From Mesorhizobium sp. WSM3860 (GTDB lineage Bacteria; Pseudomonadota; Alphaproteobacteria; Rhizobiales; Rhizobiaceae): 64,000 bases of DNA. This document shows positions 15,782-22,609 of this stretch, one piece after another. A model generated the notes under the pieces. That model was not told where the DNA came from and did no database searches. It saw nothing but the letters and a program-made list of their open reading frames with translations. The stretch covers positions 1-64,000 of the forward strand of contig NZ_NSGF01000018.1 of NCBI RefSeq assembly GCF_002294995.1, read 5' to 3'. Positions within the stretch are counted from its first letter, which is position 1; each line of letters starts with the position of its first letter. A program made the position numbers and the translations under genes.

Positions 15782-15797
15782 ATGTCGATTCAGCCTA

Positions 15798-16148
15798 GTG
15801 CTGGGGAGAACTAGCCTCTCTCCCTTGGGCGTAGCGGCATGCCTCGCGATAGCCGCGCGATTCGCCTACGCGCTTACGATTTCGGAAGCTGCGCCGCCAT
15901 CGGCGCAGTCGCCGGTTGCACGTTGCGAGTTCTTCCTGTTGATGTTGAAGTCGCGCGAAGGCCGAACGGCTTACAAGGCTGTCAGCGCGATCGAACAGGC
16001 CGATCCTCCGAAGGTGACAATCGCGTTTGAGATGCGCAACAAGGCGGTGAGTGCTCCTGTTCGCACGAACGGATCCTGCGAATTCGATCGAGATTGGCGC
16101 CACATCACCTCCTTTACCTTGGACGGCCGGCGCAGCCAGATCTTCTAG
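15798..16148 (+). CDS. exported hypothetical protein (116 aa), start next to IS target site
   Basis: GTG start overlapping the right CTAG copy. Reads VLGRTSLSPLGVAACLAIAA, then RFAYALTISEAAPP, a likely signal peptide. The mature part has CEFFLLMLKSREGRTAYKA and TIAFEMRNKAV, ending FTLDGRRSQIF, with two Cys. If the IS is removed the start region reads CTAACTAGTGCTG, so a different start upstream cannot be excluded. No family recognised. Confidence 0.45.
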   Translation: MLGRTSLSPLGVAACLAIAARFAYALTISEAAPPSAQSPVARCEFFLLMLKSREGRTAYKAVSAIEQADPPKVTIAFEMRNKAVSAPVRTNGSCEFDRDWRHITSFTLDGRRSQIF

Positions 16149-16154
16149 GCCTGC

Positions 16155-16265
16155 CCAGACTGCAGTTGCTGCCGAGTTCGCTGGCCCTTCCCTGCCCGTG
16201 TGAGACCAAGGTCCCAACCCTCAATTCAAAAGTCGCATCGACGAAACATATTGCCCGCTATGTCA
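16155..16265. repeat. intergenic repeat A, copy 1
   Basis: About 110 bp matched at 17998-18110. Shared blocks: GCTGCCGAGTT, CGTGTGAGACCAAGGTCCCA, CTCAATTCAAAAGTCGCATC and a degenerate tail. It lies after the gene at 15798. Just beyond it (16280-16303) a short piece of the long hairpin repeat appears (GAGTAATGTCCCTTCATCGT). Confidence 0.6.
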
Positions 16266-16389
16266 TTGGAGTCGCAACTGGCGAGTAATGTCCCTTCATC
16301 GTCAGTTAGGTTTTGTGACGATCACCCGCCGCGACCTGCGAAGCGGCGGGTGGTCCATTGCCGGGAGGAAGCGCGTGCAACTGGGCGAG

Positions 16390-16602
16390 ATGATTGCCAA
16401 CCTCTGCGCCGCCATCCTCCTGATGTGCCTTGTCGCCACTGTGTTCTTTCTGGCAGGAAAGCCTCTCTGGCCTGATCAAGAGGCAAAGATGGTGATCCTT
16501 CTGCCGCCGGACGCCATGGCGACCGCGTCAGTCGCGAGGCCAACCCACCCGCGATTACCTGATCACATCGATGCCGGCTTAGTAGAGCCAAGGCCTGATT
16601 AG
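16390..16602 (+). CDS. small single-pass membrane protein (70 aa), tentative
   Basis: MIANLCAAILLMCLVATVFF, then LAGKPLWPDQEAK, gives one membrane helix followed by a Pro-rich tail. A longer in-frame start at 16288 lies within a fragment of the long repeat and is unlikely to be native; a GTG at 16315 is possible. Only the hydrophobic segment supports this call. Confidence 0.35.
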   Translation: MIANLCAAILLMCLVATVFFLAGKPLWPDQEAKMVILLPPDAMATASVARPTHPRLPDHIDAGLVEPRPD

Positions 16603-16761
16603 CGCCCCCTAGGAATAGCGCGCGGCCGCCGGTCCGATGAGACCTGATTCACTATTCGTTCATGATATTAGCGTACGCTGATAAGCAGGCATGGCAAGTA
16701 CCGCGATCAGCCCGGTGATGGCGCGGATGGCACATGGCTATGCCCCAGCGTTGATCCACCC

Positions 16762-17007
16762 TCAGCGCTGGGGCCTCGGCCCGTACCTTGTTCCGAGCTC
16801 AATTCTGATCTGCATGAGCTGAGTGCCATTCGGATCTCGGACCGTGCACACCGGGCCGCGGTATTGAGTTAGCGGTCGCCCCGCGACCATTTTCCGAGCA
16901 ATCTCGAGCGCCCTTTCCTTGGCCGACTCAGAGCCGGGAAGTAGGACACCGCGTGCATCGGGATAGACATCACCGGTGTCGGACACATCAAAGAAGAAAT
17001 GAGGCAT
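16762..17007 (-). CDS. DUF6894-like small protein (81 aa)
   Basis: MPHFFFDVSDTGDVYPDARG, then GVLLPGSESAKERALEIARK and GPVCTVRDPNGTQLMQIRIE. The MP-(Y/F)FFD-...D-G--L----A---A pattern and the VRD--G----I final strand match the DUF6894 family, abundant in Hyphomicrobiales and of unknown role. The ATG at 17007 is chosen by family start (MPxFFF). Confidence 0.7.
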   Translation of the reverse strand: MPHFFFDVSDTGDVYPDARGVLLPGSESAKERALEIARKMVAGRPLTQYRGPVCTVRDPNGTQLMQIRIELGTRYGPRPQR

Positions 17008-17091
17008 GGTGGGCTTACCTCGCATGGGCGGGAAAGGTCACTTAATCATTCGTAAAAGCTGGCCTAACAAGGCACTCGGAAGAAAGGGGGC

Positions 17092-17238
17092 GACCCGGCC
17101 TGCATGCGGGGGAGTCGGGGGGACGACTTGAGCGGGACAGGCCGGGCCGCTTACCCCATTACGAGCCGGGGCAGATGCACATTATGCGCCGCCTTCGCAG
17201 CGACTGACATTAATATTTTCTAAGGCTTAGCTAATAAA
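17092..17238. repeat. intergenic repeat B, copy 2
   Basis: Pairs with 2604-2738. GACCCGGCCTG (17092-17102) and CAGGCCGGGCC (about 17138-17149) form a long hairpin. The AT-rich core TGACATTAATATT...CTAAGGCTTAGCTAATAAA is virtually unchanged between copies, while the hairpin loop differs. Confidence 0.6.
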
Positions 17239-17269
17239 GACCGCCGCAGATTATTTTGCCGGAGGCCAG

Positions 17270-17482
17270 CTACGCTCTCCGTCGCTTAGAAAGCGCTCGC
17301 AGTAGGTCAGTTTCGTCGGTCATGCCGTCATCAAAGGCTTGGAAGACTTCCCTAGCCAGATATTCCCGCTGTTCGCCATCCTTCTTGGCTAGACGTCGCT
17401 CGTCGCACAACCAGTTAAAAACCCGCTGGAGCATGTCCAGATCAGCGGGCCCGTAAACGCCACTGCAACGCGACAATGACAT
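17270..17482 (-). CDS. small helical protein, GP-D--ML-RV family (70 aa)
   Basis: MSLSRCSGVYGPADLDML, then QRVFNWLCDERRLAKKDGE, YLAREVFQAFDDGMTDETDL. A relative of 11662: both carry GP-D---ML-RV near the start and the EY/WLA-----AF--G-TDE block. Predicted three-helix, cytoplasmic. The start is chosen to place GVYGP near residue 8 as in the relative. Function unknown. Confidence 0.55.
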   Translation of the reverse strand: MSLSRCSGVYGPADLDMLQRVFNWLCDERRLAKKDGEQREYLAREVFQAFDDGMTDETDLLRALSKRRRA

Positions 17483-17557
17483 GACCGCCGCCCTCGGCGA
17501 GGCACCTGGCCATTGTCTCACAGAACGGTCCCTTTGTGGAACGGATTCAGGCCTCAG

Positions 17558-17658
17558 TGATTAAACAAAGGAGCGGTCGGCTCCTTCAGGAATGTAGCCG
17601 TCTCAGTGGCAACCTAAAAAGCCCGTCGCTTACGCTCAATTAGCTCCGACGGGCTTTC
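17558..17658. repeat. palindromic repeat E, inverted copy
   Basis: Read on the minus strand it gives AAAGCCCGTCGGAGCTAATT and GAGCGTAAGCGACGGGC, then TTTTTAGGTTGCCACTGAGA and GGAGCCGACCGCTCC, the same stem, loop and flank as 4588-4680 but in opposite orientation. Opposite orientation argues for movement rather than tandem duplication. Confidence 0.65.
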
Positions 17659-17721
17659 CGTTGGAACCAGTTTCGGCCGTCGGCGTTGCAGGTCACCGGG
17701 GTTTTGCCAACTGGTTTTTCA

Positions 17722-17898
17722 ATGTCCGAGCTTAAACAAGATCCTCGCGGGCGCGTGCAGGCACAGACCGAATTTAGCGTGCAGTTCCTTAGGCAGCAAA
17801 CCGGCATTACCGAAGCCCAGGCACGCGACCTTATCAAGATGCTCGGCAATGATCCGAATTCGCTGCTTCGCGAAGCCCGGATCTTAGCGAAGGAATAG
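17722..17898 (+). CDS. DUF3606-like small protein (58 aa)
   Basis: MSELKQDPRGRVQAQTEFS, then QFLRQQTGITEAQARDLIKM and NSLLREARILAKE. It is the only family member here on the plus strand, and it is preceded by the inverted repeat E, so the gene plus repeat look flipped as a unit. A hairpin terminator follows at 17916. Confidence 0.6.
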   Translation: MSELKQDPRGRVQAQTEFSVQFLRQQTGITEAQARDLIKMLGNDPNSLLREARILAKE

Positions 17899-17915
17899 GA
17901 AAGAGAGTCCGCAGA

Positions 17916-17950
17916 AGAGCCCGCCGCATCTCCTCCGCGAGCGGGCTCTT
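17916..17950 (+). terminator. hairpin terminator after the DUF3606-like gene
   Basis: AGAGCCCGC pairs with GCGGGCTCT, followed by TTTGCGTCGGGA. The same hairpin plus TTGCGTCGGGA tail is at 14108-14150, so it belongs to a repeat family. Confidence 0.6.
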
Positions 17951-17997
17951 TGCGTCGGGACCGGCCCGACAGGCGCGCTCGGACCGTCTCCCGGGAG

Positions 17998-18110
17998 CTG
18001 CGCCCAGCCTGCCGTGGCTGCCGAGTTCCGCTGGGCTTTCCTGCCGCGTGAGACCAAGGTCCCATCGTTCAATTCAAAAGTCGCATCGAGGAAGTATCGC
18101 CCGCGTTTCC
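17998..18110. repeat. intergenic repeat A, copy 2
   Basis: Matches 16155-16265 (GCTGCCGAGTT, GTGAGACCAAGGTCCCA, TTCAATTCAAAAGTCGCATC). It lies 30 bases past the stop of the regulator at 18140. Confidence 0.6.
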
Positions 18111-18139
18111 GTGAGACGCTGAAACGCTCTGCGAGAAGC

Positions 18140-19627
18140 TTATTCTTCGTCCTCGAGGCGGTGCAGGATCTCGCGATAGCGGCTGCACACGGCGGGATCC
18201 GCATAGTAGTCCACTTCCGTCTCAACGATCTCGTCAAGGCCTAGTCCGGGAAAGTGTGCCTTGACCCTTGCCAGGACGTCTCGCGCCTGCCTGACCTCGC
18301 CGAGTTCGGAATGGCACACGATAAGACGAATGAGCGACCACGGCGGTACACTCGCCATTTTCGCGTAGCAGGCCGTCGCCTCGCGATAGCGTCCAGCCGT
18401 CGTCAGGATGATGCCACGAAAATCGTCATACCATCCCACGGCGTATGGGTCGCGGCGCTGGGCTTCGTCTATTTCAACCAGCGCCTCATCCGGCCTGTCG
18501 GTGTAGTTCAGGTGGATCGCCCGGATACTGAGAATGAACGGATCGTTCGGATTGAGCGCCACCGCCCGGTCGAGACTGATTTCGGACTGCCTGAATTGGC
18601 GCAGGTACAGAAGCGCAAAGCCGCTGGCGAGGTGCCCATAGGCTTCGTCTGGGTCGAGCTGCAATGCGGTTCCTGCGATCTGAAGTCCGGAATGCAGGTG
18701 ACCGGGATTGGTGGAGATCCAATAGAACTTGATGGACTCTACGAAGCCGAGCATAGCGTGGGCGGCAGCAAACTGCGGATCGAGCTTGACCGCCTGGCGC
18801 AGAAAGGGCTCCGCTTCGAGCGCGGTTTCATAGACGGCCGCGAGCTGCAGCGCCCGCAAGTAGAACTCGTAGGCCGACATGTTGCTGGTCGGCCTGGCCC
18901 TGGCGCGCGACGCAATCGCGGTTCTGGCCTGTCGGGCCAGGCGGGCCGCAATCATATGGGTGACTTCATCCTGGATGGCGAAGATGTCGTCGAGTTCCCG
19001 GTCGTAGTGCTCGCCCCAGATATGAGCCATGGCGGACGCGTCGGTCAGTTGCACGGTGATCCGCACTCGGTTCTTCATCTTCCGCACGCTGCCTTCGACG
19101 ACGTACTGGACGCCAAGGTTCTTTGCCACCTCGGCCAGATCATTCGCCTTGCCGCGGAACTGGAATGAGGAGTTTCGCGCAATGACCAGGAACTCCTTGA
19201 ACTTGCCCAGCTCAGCGATGATGTCCTCGGTGATTCCGTCGCTAAAATAATCCTGCTCCGGGTCGCCGCTCATATTGTCGAAGGGGAGTATGGCGATGGA
19301 GGGCTTCGACGGTGGCGCAGTCTCTGCCGCAGCCACGAAAGGCCTGGGGCCAGCATATTTATAGCCGCGGCCATGCACGGTTGCGATCATCTCGGCAGGC
19401 AAAAGCTTTCGAAGCGCCGAAATGTGGACCTGCAGCGTGTTGTCCTCAACAACCAGGCCGGGCCAGACCGTATCGAAAAGCTCGGTCTTGCCGATCACCT
19501 CGTCGGGTCTGTCCAGCAACATGGCGAGGATATCGAAGGAACGAGCCGAAAGCTCCACGGGCCCATTCGGTCCCAGCAGCCGCCGTTCGCCGCGTTTCAA
19601 ACGATAGTCCCCAAACTCTAGGTCCAT
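18140..19627 (-). CDS. wHTH transcriptional regulator with TolB-like and TPR domains (495 aa)
   Basis: Residues 1-95 form an OmpR/CadC-type winged helix (MDLEFGDYRLKRGERRLLG, FDILAMLLDRPDEVIGK, QVHISALRKLL, HGRGYKYAGP). Residues ~110-230 are the TolB-like segment typical of these proteins (SIAILPFDNMSGDPEQDYFS, GITEDIIAEL, FLVIARNSSFQFRGKA, DIFAIQDEV). The rest is helical TPR repeats. Such one-component regulators bind DNA directly without phosphorylation; the ligand is unknown. It has no transmembrane helix, so it acts in the cytoplasm. It faces the small gene at 19768 across a 140-bp divergent promoter region. The C-terminal half is related to the protein at 62646. Confidence 0.85.
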   Translation of the reverse strand: MDLEFGDYRLKRGERRLLGPNGPVELSARSFDILAMLLDRPDEVIGKTELFDTVWPGLVVEDNTLQVHISALRKLLPAEMIATVHGRGYKYAGPRPFVAAAETAPPSKPSIAILPFDNMSGDPEQDYFSDGITEDIIAELGKFKEFLVIARNSSFQFRGKANDLAEVAKNLGVQYVVEGSVRKMKNRVRITVQLTDASAMAHIWGEHYDRELDDIFAIQDEVTHMIAARLARQARTAIASRARARPTSNMSAYEFYLRALQLAAVYETALEAEPFLRQAVKLDPQFAAAHAMLGFVESIKFYWISTNPGHLHSGLQIAGTALQLDPDEAYGHLASGFALLYLRQFRQSEISLDRAVALNPNDPFILSIRAIHLNYTDRPDEALVEIDEAQRRDPYAVGWYDDFRGIILTTAGRYREATACYAKMASVPPWSLIRLIVCHSELGEVRQARDVLARVKAHFPGLGLDEIVETEVDYYADPAVCSRYREILHRLEDEE

Positions 19628-19752
19628 CGGCCAAGCCCCCTCCCTCGCGGACACGATAATCCAAGAAGACCCTGAAGGCGAACTTCAGGGCTGTTCAGGA
19701 CTCTTCAGGTCCTAGCCAAGGACCTGACCGGAAAGCGGTGTCATTCTCACCG

Positions 19753-20223
19753 TCAGAGGAGGACACCATGACCGATACCTCCACCACCGGCCGCATGATC
19801 AATCGACGCCTTGCCCTGCCGCGGCTGAGCTTTCCAAAGCTTGCAATCGGCGCATCGCTCAAGGCCATTTCGGTTCTGGTGGGCAATTCGGTCAAAATGA
19901 GCTACGTGGACCCCTACACCAGTATTGGCCGCCAACCGCAGATCGTCCCGAACGACGATCTCCAAGGCCGCGATCCCAGTTGGTGATCCGCAAGGTCTTG
20001 CCGGGCGGTCCGGCGCAACCTTCCGGGCGGCGCGGGACACTTCGGCGCAGACGCCGCATTTGATCCTCGGCTTCAGATCCCATTCCATTGCAGGAGCGTG
20101 AGGCCCGAACCGATCGCGGAGCTGCGTCAGATCGAGCCGCTGATGCCGATGGCAATCCAGGCAGCCGCCGCTGACAGACATGCCCGCGTCGATCAGTTCC
20201 TGAAGCGTCCACCCGTTGCCCAT
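19753..20223 (-). CDS. Zn-ribbon paralogue 3, C-terminus replaced by read-through
   Basis: MGNGWTLQELIDAGMSVSGG, then CLDCHRHQRLDLTQLRDRFG and KPRIKCGVCAE match the family up to about residue 60. The expected GGKRITL-YSPD ending is replaced by ~95 unrelated residues that run antisense across the gene at 19768. The second zinc knuckle (C-x2-C) is kept but its continuation is lost. The original gene probably ended near 20020. Confidence 0.5.
   Translation of the reverse strand: MGNGWTLQELIDAGMSVSGGCLDCHRHQRLDLTQLRDRFGPHAPAMEWDLKPRIKCGVCAEVSRAARKVAPDRPARPCGSPTGIAALEIVVRDDLRLAANTGVGVHVAHFDRIAHQNRNGLERCADCKLWKAQPRQGKASIDHAAGGGGIGHGVLL
19768..19986 (+). CDS. small hypothetical protein divergent from the regulator (72 aa)
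   Basis: MTDTSTTGRMINRRLALPR, then LSFPKLAIGASLKAISVLVG. AGAGGAGG stands five bases before the ATG, a strong site. Upstream (about 19675-19725) runs a near-palindromic stretch, CCTGAAGGCGAACTTCAGGG, then CTGTTCAGGACTCTTCAGG, which may be operator for the wHTH regulator. Residues 28-48 are mildly hydrophobic. The 3' two-thirds are overlapped antisense by the reading-through Zn-ribbon frame at 19753. Confidence 0.55.
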   Translation: MTDTSTTGRMINRRLALPRLSFPKLAIGASLKAISVLVGNSVKMSYVDPYTSIGRQPQIVPNDDLQGRDPSW

Positions 20224-20318
20224 ACCCAGTTATGTAGGCTGGTAGTGTCTCAGTTTGAAATTTGAGGCGGCGAAAGCCGTTTCAGCCTTCCCCAAACTCC
20301 TATATGCTCAGCGCTGCT

Positions 20319-20591
20319 ATGGATCACAGGAAAACGACCCTTGAGCGCGCATTCGAACTCGCTAAGTCTGGCGTTTACGCCAATTTTGGTGAGGTGCGTA
20401 CAAAGATCAAAAACGAAGGCTACGACATTCGTCAGATGGTGGGTGGCTTGAGCCTTCGCAAGCAGATCAATCAAGTAATTCAAAGTGCGAGAGCGAATGC
20501 CAACTGTGGCGTTGGAATCTCAGAGGCAAGAGCCCGCTCGCCTGAGGGGGTCGAACGGGCTCCCCGGGGGAGCGCCCCACTGCGGCGGTGA
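20319..20591 (+). CDS. small hypothetical protein reading into a repeat (90 aa)
   Basis: MDHRKTTLERAFELAKSGVY, then EVRTKIKNEGYDIRQMVGG and SLRKQINQVIQSARAN. The RKTTLERAFELA-SG-------I---L--EGY pattern is familiar from small rhizobial proteins. The native end was probably near residue 65. The present frame continues through the GAGCCCGCTCG hairpin of the long repeat (ARARSPEGVERAP), so its stop seems to be supplied by the repeat. An ATG at 20304 is an alternative start. Confidence 0.55.
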   Translation: MDHRKTTLERAFELAKSGVYANFGEVRTKIKNEGYDIRQMVGGLSLRKQINQVIQSARANANCGVGISEARARSPEGVERAPRGSAPLRR

Positions 20592-20640
20592 GCCTCGTGC
20601 CGGAGCCACACGCCGCGAGACTCAACCGGGACACTGATGA
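20524..20640. repeat. long hairpin repeat (LHR), left-hand partial copy
   Basis: GAGCCCGCTCG...CGAACGGGCTC hairpin, then AGCGCCCCACTGCGGCGGTG, AGCCTCGTGCCGGAG and CGCCGCGAGACTCAACC. It breaks off about 115 bp in. The wording is closest to the copy at 4027 (GCGGCGGTGAGCCTCGTGCC). Confidence 0.65.
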
Positions 20641-20716
20641 GATTGTTCGGTTCAGGTGTTCCGCGGCCCCGAAATTTTCTTTGTGATCCGGTTTGTCTCG
20701 GCAGGAGGAATGACCG

Positions 20717-20933
20717 ATGGCAGACCATAAGAGCAAGCGCGGCGGCAGTGACCGCAACTTGGTGTCAAGTTGGAACGCGCAGCTTGGGCCGCCGGCTGTC
20801 GGAAAGCGGCACAGGTGGCGAGCCGATCGACGAAGCGGATCACTTCCATCTATGCCCCACATGCGGCCAGGCCCCTGCGGGATCTGCGTCAGGTGATCTG
20901 GCATGAACAGCCGGGCCACAAAGCCGCTTGAGC
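20717..20933 (+). pseudogene. two fused small-protein fragments (DUF3606-like start, Zn-finger tail)
   Basis: An excellent ribosome site (GGCAGGAGGAATGACCG) precedes MADHKSKRGGSDRNLVSS, a DUF3606-type N-terminus, but the following residues are not family-like. In a second frame a metal knuckle appears (HFHLCPTCGQA). In a third, DLRQVIWHEQPGHKAA follows and ends at 20933. LCP-CGQA-D-R-L--V--HE-PGH is a known small Zn-finger pattern in this order. At least two frameshifts separate the pieces. Confidence 0.5.
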
Positions 20934-21176
20934 TCGTAGAACGGCGCCCCCTAACTGGCGCAAAGACGCTATTCGAGGGATTCAGAGACTGGGCCCGATC
21001 TAAGAGTCGGCAATGACGGAGAGAAGCTCCATGCGCCGGCCGCGAAACTAAAGAAGCACTCGCGCGTTGGGCGCGATTAAGCCTTTCGTCTCGAGTATGG
21101 GGGAGCGTTAACGCTCCGGGTTCGAACTCGATCCTGTGGCGTTAAAATTTCAGAGTGAGGTACCACCGGCCAGAAA
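20934..21176. other. gap with a perfect 16-bp palindrome
   Basis: No gene supported. GGAGCGTTAACGCTCC (21102-21117) is a perfect palindrome followed by GGGTTCGAACTCG, which resembles a tRNA T-arm but has no acceptor stem around it. Confidence 0.4.
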
Positions 21177-21473
21177 GGCAAGAGCCCGCCGCCTTGAGGG
21201 ATGGCGAACGGGCTCCGGGGAAATGCCCCACACGGCGCGGTGAACCTTGGCCGGGGACACACGCCGCGACACCCAACGGGATGGTTGATGGAATTGTTCC
21301 CTTCCGCACGATGCGGCCGAAGCCGGAGGATCTGACGCTTTGGTCCCAACCTCGAAACGTCGCCTCGCTACATCATTTGCTAGAGCCGGCGAATATGAGT
21401 CCCTTCTTCGTCGGTAGGAGAGAGATAGATGCCCATCGTTCCCTGCCAGGAGTGACGGGCATCTGTTTGTCTC
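21177..21473. repeat. long hairpin-bounded repeat (LHR), copy 5, full length
   Basis: Full length, ending at the DUF768 stop (21474). It carries the left hairpin (GAGCCCGCCGC variant), GGCGCGGTGAACCTTGGCCG, CAACGGGATGGTTGATGGAA, TGACGCTTTGGTCCCAACC, TACATCATTTGCTAGAGCCG and the closing hairpin AGATGCCCATCG...TGACGGGCATCT. Confidence 0.75.
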
Positions 21474-21695
21474 TCAGCCCGCCAAGCCGCCCTCGCGGTG
21501 CTGCATAGCCTCAAGGATCACTTCGAAGACGCTGCCGACTTCATCACTGATCTCGTCGTGGCTGATGCCTTCACGCTCAGCAGCCTTCATTGCCTCTTCG
21601 ACCAGGTAGAGGACGGCCATTGGATCATCGGTGATTGCATTCGGCAGGTGAGCTGCCGTCCACCGGTCTAGGAAATCGATCCCACGCGTGCTCAT
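21474..21695 (-). CDS. DUF768 family protein (73 aa)
   Basis: MSTRGIDFLDRWTAAHLPN, then AVLYLVEEAMKAAEREGIS and GSVFEVILEAMQHREGGLAG. A typical DUF768 protein, a better match to the family than its paralogue at 3611. It follows the ligase with a gap of about 25 bases (corrected frame), so the two may be co-transcribed. The closing hairpin of the long repeat directly after the stop can end the transcript. Confidence 0.8.
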   Translation of the reverse strand: MSTRGIDFLDRWTAAHLPNAITDDPMAVLYLVEEAMKAAEREGISHDEISDEVGSVFEVILEAMQHREGGLAG

Positions 21696-22609
21696 GGCGA
21701 GAGAAGCCGGACGCGCGGCTTTAGGTTCCTTCCTCGCTGAAATCCTGCACCGTGGCATGACGCAGCTTGGGCTCGCCGCGCAGGAAACGCACCTTGGCCT
21801 TGATACCGGGCTACCCATTCGACATCGCCGCCGGCGAGGGCGGTCGGCACCGGCCGCGGCGGGTTGGCCGCCTTGGCCCGCTGCACGCGCTGCCAGAGCC
21901 GCTCGCGCATGCCTGCGGGCAGCGTGAGGGCGGCCGCGCCGGCGTAGCGGCCGTCGCGAGCCATGATGGCGGCGACGGGCTTCCCTGGCTCGCGCTTAAT
22001 GCCGAGCAGCTCGAAATCGCCGACGTCCCAGCATTTCGTCTTCACCCAGAAATCCTGCTTGCCACTGCGATAGCTGCTGGTGCGCCGTTTCGACACCATG
22101 CCCTCGAGGCCCATCTTCTCGACTGCCTCGAAGAACGCGGCGCCGTTCCCTTCGACATGATCGCTGTATTGAATGATACCCTTGGCCGGCTTGATCAGGT
22201 TCCAGAGCCTCGCTTTGCGCTCGATCAGCGGGAGAACACGGATGTGCTCGCCGTCGAGGTAGAGAAGGTCAAAGGCGACGAATGCGAGTTGTTCGGCATT
22301 CCACACCATCCGCGAATGCATCTGGTGAAAGTTCGGCCGGCCGTCGGGATCGGGCGCGATCGTCTCGCCGTCAATGATGAAGGCCTTAGCGGGCAGCTTC
22401 TCAGCCGCCTGAACGATGGGCCAGTATCGCTGCGACCAATCGTGCCCATTTCGAGAGAAGGCACGAGCGCCGGCCCAGTCGAGGATCAGCTGGGTGCGGT
22501 AGCCGTCGTATTTGATCTCATGCAGCCAGTCGTCGCTGACCGGCGGTGTTTCGACCTGGATAGGCTCCAGCGGCTTGATGAACTTCAGCCGCTCTCTGGC
22601 GTTACGCAT
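21692..22609 (-). CDS. ATP-dependent DNA ligase (LigD/LigC-type), C-terminus frameshifted
   Basis: The adenylation lysine is in HEIKYDGYR (Lys33), with FIIDGETIAPD (motif III), FDLLYLDGEH, GLEGMVSKRR (motif IV) and DFWVKTKCW (motif V) in order. The OB-fold follows up to GGDVEWV. There the frame shifts: one base over, the sequence reads GIKAKVRFLRGEPKLRHATV and QDFSEEGT, stopping at 21721, which is the normal ending. A two-base loss near 21820 is the simplest cause. Motif VI may be lost, so activity is doubtful. Such ligases serve in Ku-dependent end joining; no ku gene lies here. Start choice (22609, 22615 or 22663) is uncertain. Confidence 0.8.
   Translation of the reverse strand: MRNARERLKFIKPLEPIQVETPPVSDDWLHEIKYDGYRTQLILDWAGARAFSRNGHDWSQRYWPIVQAAEKLPAKAFIIDGETIAPDPDGRPNFHQMHSRMVWNAEQLAFVAFDLLYLDGEHIRVLPLIERKARLWNLIKPAKGIIQYSDHVEGNGAAFFEAVEKMGLEGMVSKRRTSSYRSGKQDFWVKTKCWDVGDFELLGIKREPGKPVAAIMARDGRYAGAAALTLPAGMRERLWQRVQRAKAANPPRPVPTALAGGDVEWVARYQGQGAFPARRAQAASCHGAGFQRGRNLKPRVRLLSP

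Larger units (their letters stand above)
14946..15794 (+). mobile_element. IS5-family (IS427-like) insertion sequence, 849 bp
   Basis: Bounded by a duplicated CTAG (14942-14945 and 15795-15798), the usual target of this group. The ends carry imperfect ~17-bp inverted repeats (left GTCCAATCTACATTCAG; right, reversed, GCTGAATCGACATTCAG; 12 of 17 match). Inside are two overlapping transposase frames joined by a G-run. All parts appear present, so it may still be active. Confidence 0.85.

Noticed and set aside
15795..16217. A 140-codon minus-strand frame after the IS element
   Set aside because: The plus-strand frame over the same bases has a signal peptide-like start and better composition; the minus one crosses repeat A.
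18254..19168. A 304-codon plus-strand frame opposite the wHTH/TPR regulator
   Set aside because: Composition is that of an antisense shadow; the minus-strand frame has recognisable domains throughout.
21102..21150. tRNA-like T-arm (GGGTTCGAACTCG) after a perfect palindrome
   Set aside because: No acceptor or anticodon stems can be built around it, unlike the element at 44556.
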